Shown: positions 17,224-29,722, counted from the stretch's first letter. The stretch: DNA of 64,000 nucleotides from Massilia sp. YIM B02443 (GCF_030411955.1 NZ_JASNRA010000003.1:186001-250000), one strand, 5' to 3'. The notes: generated from the sequence alone by a model not told the origin. Made by a program: numbers and translations.

Positions 17224-18189
17224 ATGTCGAAAAATGAGTCTAAAAAAATTAATTCTATTCATCATTTCAATCCGCGGGAGAGAGCCTCGAAAAACCCCAT
17301 TAGCTTGGATTTGATAAAAAGCGTATTTTGTGATGCCATTGAGTATCGCGGTATCCCTTTGGGAACGCGTGGGATGGCTAGTACTATGGGGTTGCTGTGC
17401 CTTAGTGCGGCGATATGGGCAGCTTATATGATATTGTCGACGACTAATCCTGAAAATTTCTTCATTCATATATTCGACCTGACAGCTGTAGTAGCATTTA
17501 GTTCTTTCGGGGTTTTCACTTTTCTAAAGATGATTAGGCTCGAGTTATTCCAGCCGGAAGATGCTCCCATTATATTTGATCGAAAACATCGGAAAATATA
17601 TCGAATCGGTAGCGAGATTGCACCTGGGTGGATGGGGCTTTTGAAGCATTGGCCTATGAAATTTGCTGAATATTCATGGGACCTTGTAGACGCTGAACAC
17701 CATGCACAACTCAATGTCAATACGGCCGCCGCTAGTCGTATCCATGAACTGCTTTTTTTAGTTCGTAAGAGCCAAACGGACTCTTCTGTTGTAGATGCGT
17801 TTTCAGTAGGCAATAGCCTTGTTCTGGGAGAGGTTACAGTCGCGCCAGTTTGGGAGCATATTCGGAGTTTTATGGAAGAAAATGGACCGCAACTTCCTTT
17901 AGGGGAAACACTGCGTCAGCATCATAAGCCAAAAAATTATGTAGAGAGTGTCGCACGCGCGGTGAATCTATATATCGGATTTTGGAAAGAATACCGGTTT
18001 CTTGCAATAACTTTGACTCTTCTTTTTCCAATAACGCTCCCCGGCGCTGTGTTGATAACGATATTTTCCTGGTTGTCGTACAAAACAGCAATTCCGGTCC
18101 AATGGCCGCAGCACGTACTGGATGCTATCGGCCTTCCAATGGACGATCAGTCGGAAGCTGATCAATCAATCAGGTTACATTGTCGGTAA
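17224..18189 (+). CDS. Membrane protein, candidate T6SS immunity protein 2 (paralogue of the 15324 gene)
   Basis: A TTG at 17197 opens the frame, but the ATG at 17224 with GGGTGG upstream is preferred, giving 321 residues. Hydrophobic segments lie near residues 56-74, 79-106 and 259-285. The central domain repeats the pattern of the first protein: PEDAPIIFDRKHRKIYRIG, YSWDLVDAE, VVDAFSVGN and WEHIRSFMEENGPQLP. The overall order (two membrane helices, domain, membrane helix) is also shared. It is separated from the effector-immunity pair by czcI debris and so may be an orphan immunity gene. Codon use is AT-rich like the effector. Confidence 0.65.
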   Translation: MSKNESKKINSIHHFNPRERASKNPISLDLIKSVFCDAIEYRGIPLGTRGMASTMGLLCLSAAIWAAYMILSTTNPENFFIHIFDLTAVVAFSSFGVFTFLKMIRLELFQPEDAPIIFDRKHRKIYRIGSEIAPGWMGLLKHWPMKFAEYSWDLVDAEHHAQLNVNTAAASRIHELLFLVRKSQTDSSVVDAFSVGNSLVLGEVTVAPVWEHIRSFMEENGPQLPLGETLRQHHKPKNYVESVARAVNLYIGFWKEYRFLAITLTLLFPITLPGAVLITIFSWLSYKTAIPVQWPQHVLDAIGLPMDDQSEADQSIRLHCR

Positions 18190-18373
18190 ACATTCGCCCT
18201 GTCGGAGAGTGCGAAGTGAACGATTAGACCGGCGTCCCAGTGTCAGAAGGGGCATTCAACGGCCTGGCTGTGCAGCGAATGTTGGATGTGCTTGACCCTG
18301 TAGCTGGTACAAGGTATCTAATGGCAGGTAGAAGCGGCCAACCGGCCGCGCCTTTGCCGTCGCGCCCACTGTG

Positions 18374-18709
18374 ATGAAACGCTTGCTGTTGCTACTGCTG
18401 TTGATCGTGATGCCGCTCCAGTCCGTCTGGGCCGCGGGCGCGGTCTATTGCAGCCACGACGAAGCGACGCCGCATCCGGGTCACCACGTCCATAAGCACC
18501 CACCGTCGAGCAGCCAGGACGATGACGGCCCGGCCCAGCCGTGCGACGACTGCGACGCCTGCCATCACCTGTCGGCCAGCGCCATCCCGTCTGCCCAGCC
18601 AAACCTGCCGCTTCCCAAGGTGTCCGCCCACATGCGCGGCGACCTGCGGCGCTACGTCTCCCACATCCCCGACCTGATTCCTCCGCCTGACCGAGCGTCC
18701 CGCGCCTGA
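18374..18709 (+). CDS. czcI: CzcI-like cobalt-zinc-cadmium resistance periplasmic protein
   Basis: The protein has 111 residues. The ATG at 18374 is used; a GTG lies one codon earlier. A signal peptide (MKRLLLLLLLIVMPLQSVWA) leads to a short His- and Cys-rich mature part: CSHDEATPHPGHHVHKH, then CDDCDACHHL, and a conserved tail LRRYVSHIPDLIPPP. CzcI is a small periplasmic protein at the head of czcCBA operons and probably affects their regulation. It precedes czcC by 98 bp. Two broken copies lie upstream. Confidence 0.82.
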   Translation: MKRLLLLLLLIVMPLQSVWAAGAVYCSHDEATPHPGHHVHKHPPSSSQDDDGPAQPCDDCDACHHLSASAIPSAQPNLPLPKVSAHMRGDLRRYVSHIPDLIPPPDRASRA

Positions 18710-18807
18710 CAGGGCGGGACATCTCACGGAAACAGCGCGCCCGTCGAGGACGACGCTACACCGCCGCGCACCATCCCGCCGAATTTCCACCGATTCGGAG
18801 CAACATC

Positions 18808-20040
18808 ATGAAACCATTATTCGCACTGCCGGTGCTGTGTCTGGCCGTGCTCGCTATGCCGCGCATAACCTACGCGCAGGCGCCGGTCACGCTGGCGGCG
18901 GCGATCGAACGCGCGCTGCACGCCAATCCCACCCTGCGTGCCGGCCTCAACGAAGCTGCGGCACAGGAAGGAACTTTAGACCAGGCGGGCGCCTTGCCCA
19001 ACCCGGAACTGTCGCTGCTGCGCGAAGGCCAGGACCGCGCCACGCGCACGTCGACCGTCACCCTCGGCATTCCCATCGAACTGGGCGGCAAGCGCGCGGC
19101 CCGCATCGACGCCGCGACGCAGGAGCGCCAGCTGGCGCTGATCGAAGCCGACGCCCTGCGCGTGCAGCTGCGCGCCGACACCGTCGCCGCCTTTTACGAC
19201 CTGCATGCCGCCGCCGAGCGCTTGCGCATGGCGGGCGAGATGGCGGCGCTGGCGGCCAGCGCCACCCATGCCGCCGCGCGCCGGGTCAAAGCCGGCAAGG
19301 TCTCGCCGGTCGACGAGACCCGCGCCCGCGTGGCCGAGGCCAATGCCCGCATCGACGCGCTGCACGCCGCGCGCGACCTGGAGACGGCGCGGGTGCGGCT
19401 GGCCGTGCTGTGGGGCGGCGATGGCGCCGGGCTGGAGATCGCGGCGCCGGCGACAACGGCATTGCCCGAGACGCCATCGCTCGAGCGGCTGCTGGCGCGG
19501 CTCGACGACGCCCCGGCCATGCGCCTGGCGCGCGCCCGGGTAGCCCAGCGCAGCGCCCTGGCGCGGGTCGAGCAGGCACGCCGCACGCCGGACGTGAACC
19601 TGATCGTCGGCGCCCGCCGCGAAGGTCCGGAGCAGCGCAACCAGGCGGTGCTTGGCCTCTCGGTGCCGCTGCCGCTGTTCGACCGCAACCACGGCGCGGT
19701 GCTGACCGCGCTGCGCCGGGTCGACCGCGCGCGCGACGAGCAGGAGGCGGAAAGCCTGCGCCTGCGCACTGCGTTGACGGAGGCCCACGCGCGCTTGAGC
19801 ACCGCCCGCGCCGAAGCGCAACTGATCGACGCCGAGATCCTGCCCGGCGCGCGCAGCGCCGCCCGGGCCGCGCAGCGCGGTTTCGAAGCCGGCAAGTTCG
19901 GCTTCCTCGACGTGCTCGACGCCCAGCGCACGCTGTTCCAGTCGCAGACCCAATATCTGAATGCGGTGGCGCAATGCCACCGCGCCGCCGCCGACATCGC
20001 CCGCCTGAGCGGCGCGTCGGTCGACCAGGAGAATCCATGA
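18808..20040 (+). CDS. czcC: Outer membrane efflux protein CzcC (TolC family)
   Basis: The protein has 410 residues. The signal peptide ends near ITYAQA-PVTLAAAIERAL. The two TolC-type halves are visible, with ALPNPELSLLREGQ and later VNLIVGARREGPEQRNQAVLGLSVPLPLFDRN, and a final AQRGFEAGKFGFLDVLDAQRTLF. The subunit forms the outer membrane channel of the tripartite metal pump. The stop overlaps the czcB start (ATGA). Confidence 0.92.
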   Translation: MKPLFALPVLCLAVLAMPRITYAQAPVTLAAAIERALHANPTLRAGLNEAAAQEGTLDQAGALPNPELSLLREGQDRATRTSTVTLGIPIELGGKRAARIDAATQERQLALIEADALRVQLRADTVAAFYDLHAAAERLRMAGEMAALAASATHAAARRVKAGKVSPVDETRARVAEANARIDALHAARDLETARVRLAVLWGGDGAGLEIAAPATTALPETPSLERLLARLDDAPAMRLARARVAQRSALARVEQARRTPDVNLIVGARREGPEQRNQAVLGLSVPLPLFDRNHGAVLTALRRVDRARDEQEAESLRLRTALTEAHARLSTARAEAQLIDAEILPGARSAARAAQRGFEAGKFGFLDVLDAQRTLFQSQTQYLNAVAQCHRAAADIARLSGASVDQENP

Positions 20041-21248
20041 ACAAGCAACAAGCCAAGATCATCGCCGTCATGCTGGCGCTGGCCCTCGTCCTCGCCGCCG
20101 TCGTGCTGCTGCGCGATCGCGGCAGCGCCGAACAAGACAGCCACGGCGAGCACGCCGAAGAGCAGCACGGCGAGGCCGACGCCGGCCGCGACGGCGACCA
20201 CGCGAACAAAGCCCACGACGACGGCGTGATCCGCTTCAGCGACGCCCAGGTGAGCACCGCCGGCATCACGCTGGCGACCGCAGGCCCGCGCCACCTCGAC
20301 ACCTTCATCCGCATGCCGGGCCAGATCATGCTGAACCAGGACCGCACCGCCCACGTCACGCCGCGCGCGTCCGGCGCGGTGGAATCGGCCCCGGCCAGCC
20401 TGGGGCAGCGCGTGAAGAGGGGCCAGGTGCTGGCCACCATCGCCAGCGCCGACGTGGCATCCCAGCGTGGCGCCTTGCTGGCCGCCGAACGGCGTCTGGC
20501 CACCGCGCGCAGCGTGCACGCTTCAGAAAAAATGCTGTACGAAGAAAAGGTCTCGGCGCGCCAGGACCTGATCCGCGCCGAGCAGGAGTTGCGCGAAGCC
20601 GAGATCGCGGTGCAGGCCGCGCGCCAGCAGCTACAGGCACTGGGCGCCGGTGGAGCAAGTGAGGCATCCAACCGCCTGCAGATCCGCGCCCCATTCGACG
20701 GCGTGATCGTCGAAAAGCACATCGCGCTGGGCGAAGTGGTCGGCGCCGATACCCGCGTGTTCACGGTCAGCGACCTGTCCACGGTATGGGCCGACGTCGT
20801 GGTGCCTGCGCGCGACCTCGACATCGTGCGCGAAGGTACGGGCGCCGTGATCCGCTCGATCGCCGCCGGCACGACGGCACCTGGCAAGGTCAGCTTCGTC
20901 AGCTCGCTGATCGGCGAAGAATCGCGCTCGGCCACCGCGCGCGTGGTGCTGGACAATCCCGGCGCCGCCTGGCGTCCCGGCCTGGCCGTGAACGTCGACA
21001 TCGTCACGGGTTCGAGCGATGTGCCGGTGGCCATCGACCGCGCCGCGCTGCAGACGGTCGAAGGACGCCAGGTGGTATACCGCCGGGTAGATAACGGTTT
21101 CGTCGCCCAGCCAGTTGCCACCGGCCGCTCGGACGGACGCCACATCGAAATCACCTCGGGCCTGCAGGCCGGCCAGCAAGTTGCGGCCGCCGGCAGCTTC
21201 GCCGTCAAGGCGGAGCAGGGCAAGGGCGAAGCCAGCCACGATCATTGA
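20037..21248 (+). CDS. czcB: Periplasmic adaptor CzcB of metal RND pump
   Basis: This 403-residue membrane-fusion protein starts at the ATG overlapping the czcC stop. A single N-terminal anchor (AKIIAVMLALALVLAAVVLL) is followed by a His/Glu/Asp-rich stretch (about residues 40-68) that may bind metal, as in CzcB of Cupriavidus. The lipoyl/hairpin domain contains VTPRASGAVESAPASLGQRVKRGQVLATI, then a coiled-coil hairpin, RAPFDGVIVEKHIALGEVV and a beta-barrel part. The protein ends in SHDH. It links CzcA to CzcC. Confidence 0.93.
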   Translation: MNKQQAKIIAVMLALALVLAAVVLLRDRGSAEQDSHGEHAEEQHGEADAGRDGDHANKAHDDGVIRFSDAQVSTAGITLATAGPRHLDTFIRMPGQIMLNQDRTAHVTPRASGAVESAPASLGQRVKRGQVLATIASADVASQRGALLAAERRLATARSVHASEKMLYEEKVSARQDLIRAEQELREAEIAVQAARQQLQALGAGGASEASNRLQIRAPFDGVIVEKHIALGEVVGADTRVFTVSDLSTVWADVVVPARDLDIVREGTGAVIRSIAAGTTAPGKVSFVSSLIGEESRSATARVVLDNPGAAWRPGLAVNVDIVTGSSDVPVAIDRAALQTVEGRQVVYRRVDNGFVAQPVATGRSDGRHIEITSGLQAGQQVAAAGSFAVKAEQGKGEASHDH

Positions 21249-21259
21249 GGACCACGCCC

Positions 21260-24200
21260 ATGTTCAACCGAATCATCCAGACCGCCATCGCCCAGCGCTG
21301 GCTGGTGATGCTGGCCACGCTGGCGATGGCGATCATCGGCGTCTACAACTACGGCCGCCTGCCGATCGACGCGGTGCCCGACGTGACCAACGTCCAGGTC
21401 CAGATCAACACCGCCGCTCCCGGCTACTCGCCGCTCGAGACCGAGCAGCGCATCACCTACCAGGTCGAATCGGTATTGGCCGGACTGCCGCAGCTCGAGT
21501 CGTTCCGCTCGCTGTCGCGCTACGGCCTGTCGCAGGTGACGGTGGTGTTCAAGGAGGGCACCGACATCCACTTCGCGCGCCAGCTGGTCAGCCAGAAGCT
21601 GCAGGACGCGCGCGAAGGCTTGCCCGAGGGCGTGGTGCCGGCGCTCGGCCCCATCGCCACCGGCCTGAGCGAAATCTACCAGTGGACGGTGGAAAGCGAA
21701 CCGGGCGCGAAGAAGCCGGACGGCTCGCCCTACACCCCGACCGACCTGCGCGAAATCCAGGACTGGATCATCAAGCCCCAGCTGCGCACCGTGCCCGGCG
21801 TCACCGAGATCAATTCGATCGGCGGCTTCGACAAGGAATACCTGGTCGCGCCCAGCACCGCCGCGCTGTCCTCGTACGGCCTGGAGCTGGCCGACGTGGT
21901 GCGCGCCCTGGAGCGCAACAACAGCAACGTCGGCGCCGGCTACATCGAGCGCGAGGGCGAGCAGTACCTGGTGCGCGCGCCGGGGCAGGCGGCGTCGATG
22001 GACGACATCGGCAACATCGTGGTCACCAGCATCCGCGGTATCCCGGTGCGGGTGCGCGACGTGGCCGAAGTCTCGGTCGGACGCGAGCTGCGCACCGGCG
22101 CCGCCACTGAGAACGGGCAGGAGGTAGTGCTCGGCACCGTGTTCATGCTGATCGGCGAGAACAGCCGCGCGGTCTCGAAGGCGGTCGACGCGCGCATGCT
22201 CGAGATCAACCGCAGCCTGCCGCCCGGGATCAAGGCGGTCACGGTGTACGACCGCACGGTACTGGTCGAACGCGCGATCGCTACCGTGCGCAAGAACCTT
22301 GTCGAAGGCGCGATCCTGGTGGTGGCGGTGCTGTTCCTGTTCCTCGGGAACATCCGCGCCGCGATCCTGACCGCGCTGGTGATTCCGCTGGCGATGCTGT
22401 TCACCTTCAGCGGCATGGTCGGCAACCGCGTCAGCGCCAACCTGCTCAGCCTGGGGGCGCTGGACTTCGGCATCATCGTCGACGGCGCGGTGGTGATCGT
22501 CGAGAACTGCGTGCGCCGCCTCGCCGCCGCGCAAACAAGGCTCGGGCGTGTCCTGAGCCGCGAGGAACGCTTTGCTGAAGTGTTCGCGGCGGCCGGCGAG
22601 GCGAGAAGGCCGCTGGTCTACGGCCAGCTGATCATCATGATCGTCTACCTGCCGATCTTCGCGCTCACCGGCATCGAAGGCAAGATGTTCCACCCGATGG
22701 CCTTTACCGTGGTGTTCGCGCTGCTGGGCGCGATGATCCTGTCGCTTACTTTCGTGCCGGCCGCCGTGGCCCTGTTCATCGGCCGCTCGGTGCAGGAAAA
22801 GGAAAGCCGCATCATGCACGGCGCGCGGCGCTGGTATGAACCGTGCCTGACGTATGCGCTGGCGAATCGCCCGGTGATGCTGGCCTTCGCCGCGCTGGTG
22901 ATCGCGCTCGCGGCCCTGATGGCCACCCGCCTGGGCCTGGAGTTCGCGCCCAACCTGGACGAAGGCGACATCGCCGTGATGACGGTGCGCATACCCGGCA
23001 CCAGCCTGAGTCAGTCGGTCAAGATGCAGCAGCAGATCGAAGCGACGCTGCTACGAAAGCACCCCGAGATCGCGCGCGTGTTCGCCCGCATCGGCACCGC
23101 GGAGATTGCGTCCGACCCGATGCCGCCGAATGTCGCCGACGGCATCGTCATGCTCAAGCCCGAAAAGGACTGGCCGCGCCCGCGCAAGACGCGCGCCGAA
23201 CTGGTGGCGGCGATGCGCGCCACGCTCGACGCCTTGCCCGGCCAGAGCTATGAATTCAGCCAGCCGATCCAGCTGCGCGTGAACGAGCTGGTGTCGGGCG
23301 TGCGCAGCGACGTCGCGGTCAAGGTGTTCGGCGACGACCAGGCCGTGCTGGACGCCAGCGCGCAGCGGGTGGCCGCCGCGCTGCGCCGCATCGACGGCGC
23401 CAGCGAAGTGCAGGTCGAGCAGACCAGCGGCCTGCCGATGCTGCAGATCCGGGTCGATCGCGAGCGCGCCGCGCGCATGGGACTGAACATCGGCGACGTC
23501 CAGGAAGCGATCGCCACCGCCACCGCCGGGCGCGTGGCCGGCACCCTGTTCGAAGGCGACCGTCGCTTCGACGTGACCGTGCGCCTGCCGGAATCGCAGC
23601 GCGCCGACATCGACGCGCTGCGCCGGCTGCCGGTGGCGCTGCCCGGCCAAACAGCAGGGCAGGCGCGCAGCTTCATCACGCTGGGCGAGATCGCCGCCTT
23701 CGAGGTCGCGCCCGGCCCCAACCAGTTCAGCCGCGAGCAGGGCAAGCGGCGGGTGGTGGTCAGCGCCAACGTGCGCGGACGCGACATCGGCTCGTTCGTG
23801 GACGAAGCACGGGAGCGGGTGGCGCAGGACGTGGCGCTCACGCCCGGCTATTGGCTGGGCTGGGGCGGCCAGTTCGAGCATTTGACGACCGCCGCCGAGC
23901 GCCTGCGCCTGATCGTGCCGGCTTCGCTGCTATTGGTTTTTGCTCTCCTGTACCTGGTGTTCAACAGCCTGCGCGACGGCTTGCTGGTGTTTTCCGGGAT
24001 TCCCTTCGCGCTGGCCGGCGGGGTGGCGGCGCTGTGGCTGCGCGGCATACCCCTGTCGATCTCGGCGGCGGTCGGCTTCATCGCCCTCAGCGGCGTCGCC
24101 GTGCTCAACGGCCTGGTGCTGGTGTCGTTCATCCGCAACCTGGTCGAGGGCGGCATGGCGCTGCCGCAGGCGGTGCGCGAAGGGGCGCTGGCGCGCCTGC

Positions 24201-24427
24201 GGCCGGTCCTGATGACGGCGCTGGTGGCCTCGCTCGGTTTCGTGCCGATGGCGCTGGCGACAGGCACCGGGGCCGAGGTGCAGCGGCCGCTGGCGACGGT
24301 GGTCATCGGCGGCATCTGTTCGTCCACGGTGCTGACCTTGCTGCTGCTGCCGGTGCTGGTCGAGTGGCTGCACGGCAGCCGGCGCAGGGCGCTCGCCGAG
24401 GAAGCCGCCGCGCCCGGCTTGTCATAG
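21260..24427 (+). CDS. czcA: Heavy-metal RND efflux transporter CzcA
   Basis: This 1055-residue inner membrane proton/metal antiporter starts at the ATG at 21260, 12 bp after czcB. A TTG 15 bp earlier is in frame but unlikely. It has the HME-RND hallmarks: an N-terminal helix, DAVPDVTNVQVQINTAAPGYSPLETEQRITY, and the proton-relay segment DFGIIVDGAVVIVEN in TM4 with Asp, Asp and Glu at the expected spacing. The periplasmic porter part carries PNLDEGDIAVMTVRIPGTSLSQS, and the C-terminal half has the repeat of transmembrane helices. With czcC and czcB it expels Co, Zn and/or Cd; the exact metal cannot be told. Confidence 0.94.
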   Translation: MFNRIIQTAIAQRWLVMLATLAMAIIGVYNYGRLPIDAVPDVTNVQVQINTAAPGYSPLETEQRITYQVESVLAGLPQLESFRSLSRYGLSQVTVVFKEGTDIHFARQLVSQKLQDAREGLPEGVVPALGPIATGLSEIYQWTVESEPGAKKPDGSPYTPTDLREIQDWIIKPQLRTVPGVTEINSIGGFDKEYLVAPSTAALSSYGLELADVVRALERNNSNVGAGYIEREGEQYLVRAPGQAASMDDIGNIVVTSIRGIPVRVRDVAEVSVGRELRTGAATENGQEVVLGTVFMLIGENSRAVSKAVDARMLEINRSLPPGIKAVTVYDRTVLVERAIATVRKNLVEGAILVVAVLFLFLGNIRAAILTALVIPLAMLFTFSGMVGNRVSANLLSLGALDFGIIVDGAVVIVENCVRRLAAAQTRLGRVLSREERFAEVFAAAGEARRPLVYGQLIIMIVYLPIFALTGIEGKMFHPMAFTVVFALLGAMILSLTFVPAAVALFIGRSVQEKESRIMHGARRWYEPCLTYALANRPVMLAFAALVIALAALMATRLGLEFAPNLDEGDIAVMTVRIPGTSLSQSVKMQQQIEATLLRKHPEIARVFARIGTAEIASDPMPPNVADGIVMLKPEKDWPRPRKTRAELVAAMRATLDALPGQSYEFSQPIQLRVNELVSGVRSDVAVKVFGDDQAVLDASAQRVAAALRRIDGASEVQVEQTSGLPMLQIRVDRERAARMGLNIGDVQEAIATATAGRVAGTLFEGDRRFDVTVRLPESQRADIDALRRLPVALPGQTAGQARSFITLGEIAAFEVAPGPNQFSREQGKRRVVVSANVRGRDIGSFVDEARERVAQDVALTPGYWLGWGGQFEHLTTAAERLRLIVPASLLLVFALLYLVFNSLRDGLLVFSGIPFALAGGVAALWLRGIPLSISAAVGFIALSGVAVLNGLVLVSFIRNLVEGGMALPQAVREGALARLRPVLMTALVASLGFVPMALATGTGAEVQRPLATVVIGGICSSTVLTLLLLPVLVEWLHGSRRRALAEEAAAPGLS

Positions 24428-24623
24428 TGGCATCGCGGTGTGGGCGTTCGCCAACGACAGCGTTGGCGTTCGCTTGCGCACCGAACTAAAATGCTGGATG
24501 TTGGCAGAATAAACGCCCGGAGCGCCGCATCGTGCTTTCCCGCCGCCCCTCCCTCAGCAGTTTCATGTAATTTTAACCATAAGGGCCGGAAAAACCGGCG
24601 CCATCTTCGCAGCGTTTACTTCC

Positions 24624-27845
<3,222 letters not shown>

Positions 27846-28026
27846 CCTGTGTTCCGTGCGCTGCATTTAACAATTTCCGGTAAATATGCCTTTTCGGCAA
27901 CAGACGTGCCCATTGCAGAGGGCGGGAAATGGTATAGTCCAATGTCGTACCGGATAGCGCCGGCATTCCCCGATTTAAGCCGCGATCTTGACTGGCGGCC
28001 CCCTATCATTTCAAGGAAATAAAAAG

Positions 28027-28890
28027 ATGAGCATGAAGGATTACGCGAGCGCGATCAGCGAAGTGATTCAGCAGAACGAAGCCGCAATCGGTTCCGAGTG
28101 GATCGCCCAGCTCGAAGCGCTGATGGTGCGCAGCACCAGCGCGTCGCGTGAACAGCTGCGCTCGCACTGCCAGCAGTTCCTGAAGGCGTTCGCCGCCGCC
28201 ACCCGTTCCGGCGAACTGGGCAATATCGAGCACCGCGCCTGGGACGAGGTGCGCGACCTGCTGGCCGAGATTTCGTCCAGCCGCGCCAAGAGCGGCTCGA
28301 CCCCGAGCGAGACCGCGACCTTCGTGTTTTCGCTCAAGCAGCCGCTGTTCGCCCAGCTGCAGCAATCCTTCGTCGCCGATCCGGCGGCCCTGGCCGCCGC
28401 CTCGTGGACCATCACCACGCTGCTCGACCGCCTGGGCCTGTACACCATCGAGGTGTTCCAGAAGACCAAGGACCAGATCATCGTGCGCCAGCAGCAGGAG
28501 TTGCTCGAGCTGTCGACGCCCGTGGTCAAGCTGTGGAACGGCATCCTGGCGCTGCCGCTGATCGGCACCCTGGATTCGGCGCGCACCCAGGTGGTGATGG
28601 AAAACATCCTGCAGAAGATCGTCGACACCGGCGCCATGATCGCCATCATCGACATCACCGGCGTGCCGACCGTCGACACCCTGGTGGCGCAGCACCTGAT
28701 GAAGACCATCGCCGCCGCGCGCCTGATGGGCGCCGACTGCATCATCTCGGGCATCCGCCCGCAGATCGCGCAGACCATCGTGCACCTGGGCGTGAACCTG
28801 GAAGACGTGATCACCAAGGCCACCCTGGCCGACGCCTTCCTAGTGGCGCTCGAGCGCACCGGCGCCTCGATCACGATCAAGCACGCGTAA
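28027..28890 (+). CDS. rsbR: RsbR-type stressosome sensor (N-terminal globin-like domain plus STAS)
   Basis: The ATG at 28027 after AAGGAAATAAAAAG is chosen, giving 287 residues. The N-terminal half (about 1-150) is all-helical, as in RsbR sensor domains. The C-terminal STAS domain begins STPVVKLWNGILALPLIGTLD and includes GAMIAIIDITGVPTVDTLVAQHL. Thr181 in IGTLD and Thr215/Thr218 in TVDT are candidates for the residues phosphorylated by RsbT in the Bacillus RsbR family. RsbR with RsbS forms the stressosome shell. The next genes supply RsbS, RsbT and a phosphatase. Confidence 0.88.
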   Translation: MSMKDYASAISEVIQQNEAAIGSEWIAQLEALMVRSTSASREQLRSHCQQFLKAFAAATRSGELGNIEHRAWDEVRDLLAEISSSRAKSGSTPSETATFVFSLKQPLFAQLQQSFVADPAALAAASWTITTLLDRLGLYTIEVFQKTKDQIIVRQQQELLELSTPVVKLWNGILALPLIGTLDSARTQVVMENILQKIVDTGAMIAIIDITGVPTVDTLVAQHLMKTIAAARLMGADCIISGIRPQIAQTIVHLGVNLEDVITKATLADAFLVALERTGASITIKHA

Positions 28891-28898
28891 GGGCCGGC

Positions 28899-29255
28899 AT
28901 GGAACGCATCCCGATTCTGCGCATGGGCGACCTGCTGCTGGTGACGATCCAGGTGGACATGCACGACCGCCTCGCCATGCAGCTGCAGGACGACCTGACC
29001 CAGCGCATCGTCGCCGACGGCGCCAAGGGCGTCCTGATCGACATCTCGGCGCTCGACCTGGTCGACTCCTTCATCGGCCGCATGATCAGCAACACCGCCG
29101 CCATGGCGCGCGTGCTCGACGCCCGCACCGTGGTGGTCGGCATGCAGCCGGCGGTGGCGATAACGCTGGTCGAACTGGGCCTGACCCTGCACGGCGTCAA
29201 GACCGCGCTCAACGTCGAGAAGGGCATGGCCCTGCTCGGAAAGCGCTGGCAGTGA
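28899..29255 (+). CDS. rsbS: RsbS-type STAS domain scaffold protein
   Basis: This 118-residue single STAS domain reads MERIPILRMGDLLLVTIQVDMHD, then GVLIDISALDLVDSFIGRMIS. Ser57 in VDSFIGR aligns with Ser59 of Bacillus RsbS, the site phosphorylated by RsbT. It lies 8 bp behind rsbR, and its stop shares a base with the rsbT start. Translation of all three genes therefore looks coupled. Confidence 0.92.
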   Translation: MERIPILRMGDLLLVTIQVDMHDRLAMQLQDDLTQRIVADGAKGVLIDISALDLVDSFIGRMISNTAAMARVLDARTVVVGMQPAVAITLVELGLTLHGVKTALNVEKGMALLGKRWQ

Positions 29256-29722
29256 TGGTCGGCGAACATAGCGACGCAGTCCTGTTCGACACCGCGCTGC
29301 TGGACCGCAACCGCCAGCACCGCACGGGGCGCGTGACGCTGCCGCTGCGCAGCGACGAAGACGTGGTCAACGTGCGCAAGCAGGTGCGCGAGCGCGCAGT
29401 GGCGATCGCCCTGTCGCTGGTCGACCAGACCAAGCTGGTGACCGCGGCCAGCGAACTGGCGCGCAACACCATCAAGTACGGCGGCGGCGGCGAGGTCTAC
29501 CTCGATGACCTCGACGACGGCGTGCGCAAGGGCGTCGGCCTGCTGTTCGTCGACGCCGGCCAGGGTATCCCCGACATCGGCAGGGCGCTGCAGGACGGTT
29601 ACACCACCGGCGGCGGCCTGGGCCTGGGCCTGAGCGGCTCCAAGCGCCTGGTCGACGAATTCGACATCGACAGCCGTCCGCAGGAGGGCACCGCGGTGCT
29701 GATCGTCAAATGGAAGCGCTGA
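29255..29722 (+). CDS. rsbT: RsbT-type serine/threonine kinase
   Basis: The ATG at 29255 overlaps the rsbS stop; a GTG one codon earlier is possible. The protein has 155 residues, slightly longer than Bacillus RsbT. The GHKL ATPase boxes are complete: N box ELARNTIKYGGGG, G1 DAGQGIPD and G2 GGGLGLGLSGSKRLVDEF. In Bacillus, RsbT phosphorylates RsbR and RsbS and is then released to activate its partner, RsbU. No RsbU gene is seen here; a phosphatase and two kinases follow instead. Confidence 0.92.
   Translation: MVGEHSDAVLFDTALLDRNRQHRTGRVTLPLRSDEDVVNVRKQVRERAVAIALSLVDQTKLVTAASELARNTIKYGGGGEVYLDDLDDGVRKGVGLLFVDAGQGIPDIGRALQDGYTTGGGLGLGLSGSKRLVDEFDIDSRPQEGTAVLIVKWKR

Noticed and set aside
8123-18189. 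Prophage origin for the VgrG cluster
   Set aside because: VgrG resembles phage spike proteins, but no tail, capsid, lysis or integrase genes are present; adaptor and effector point to T6SS.
18837-21248. Very long open frame of about 800 codons across czcC and czcB
   Set aside because: The first half is an Arg/Ala/Gly-rich shadow of czcC; only the part from 20037 is a real gene (czcB).
24449-24468. Hairpin CGCCAACG-acag-CGTTGGCG after czcA considered as a terminator
   Set aside because: Perfect 8-bp stem but no T run follows; it may still slow polymerase, but the evidence is too weak to annotate.
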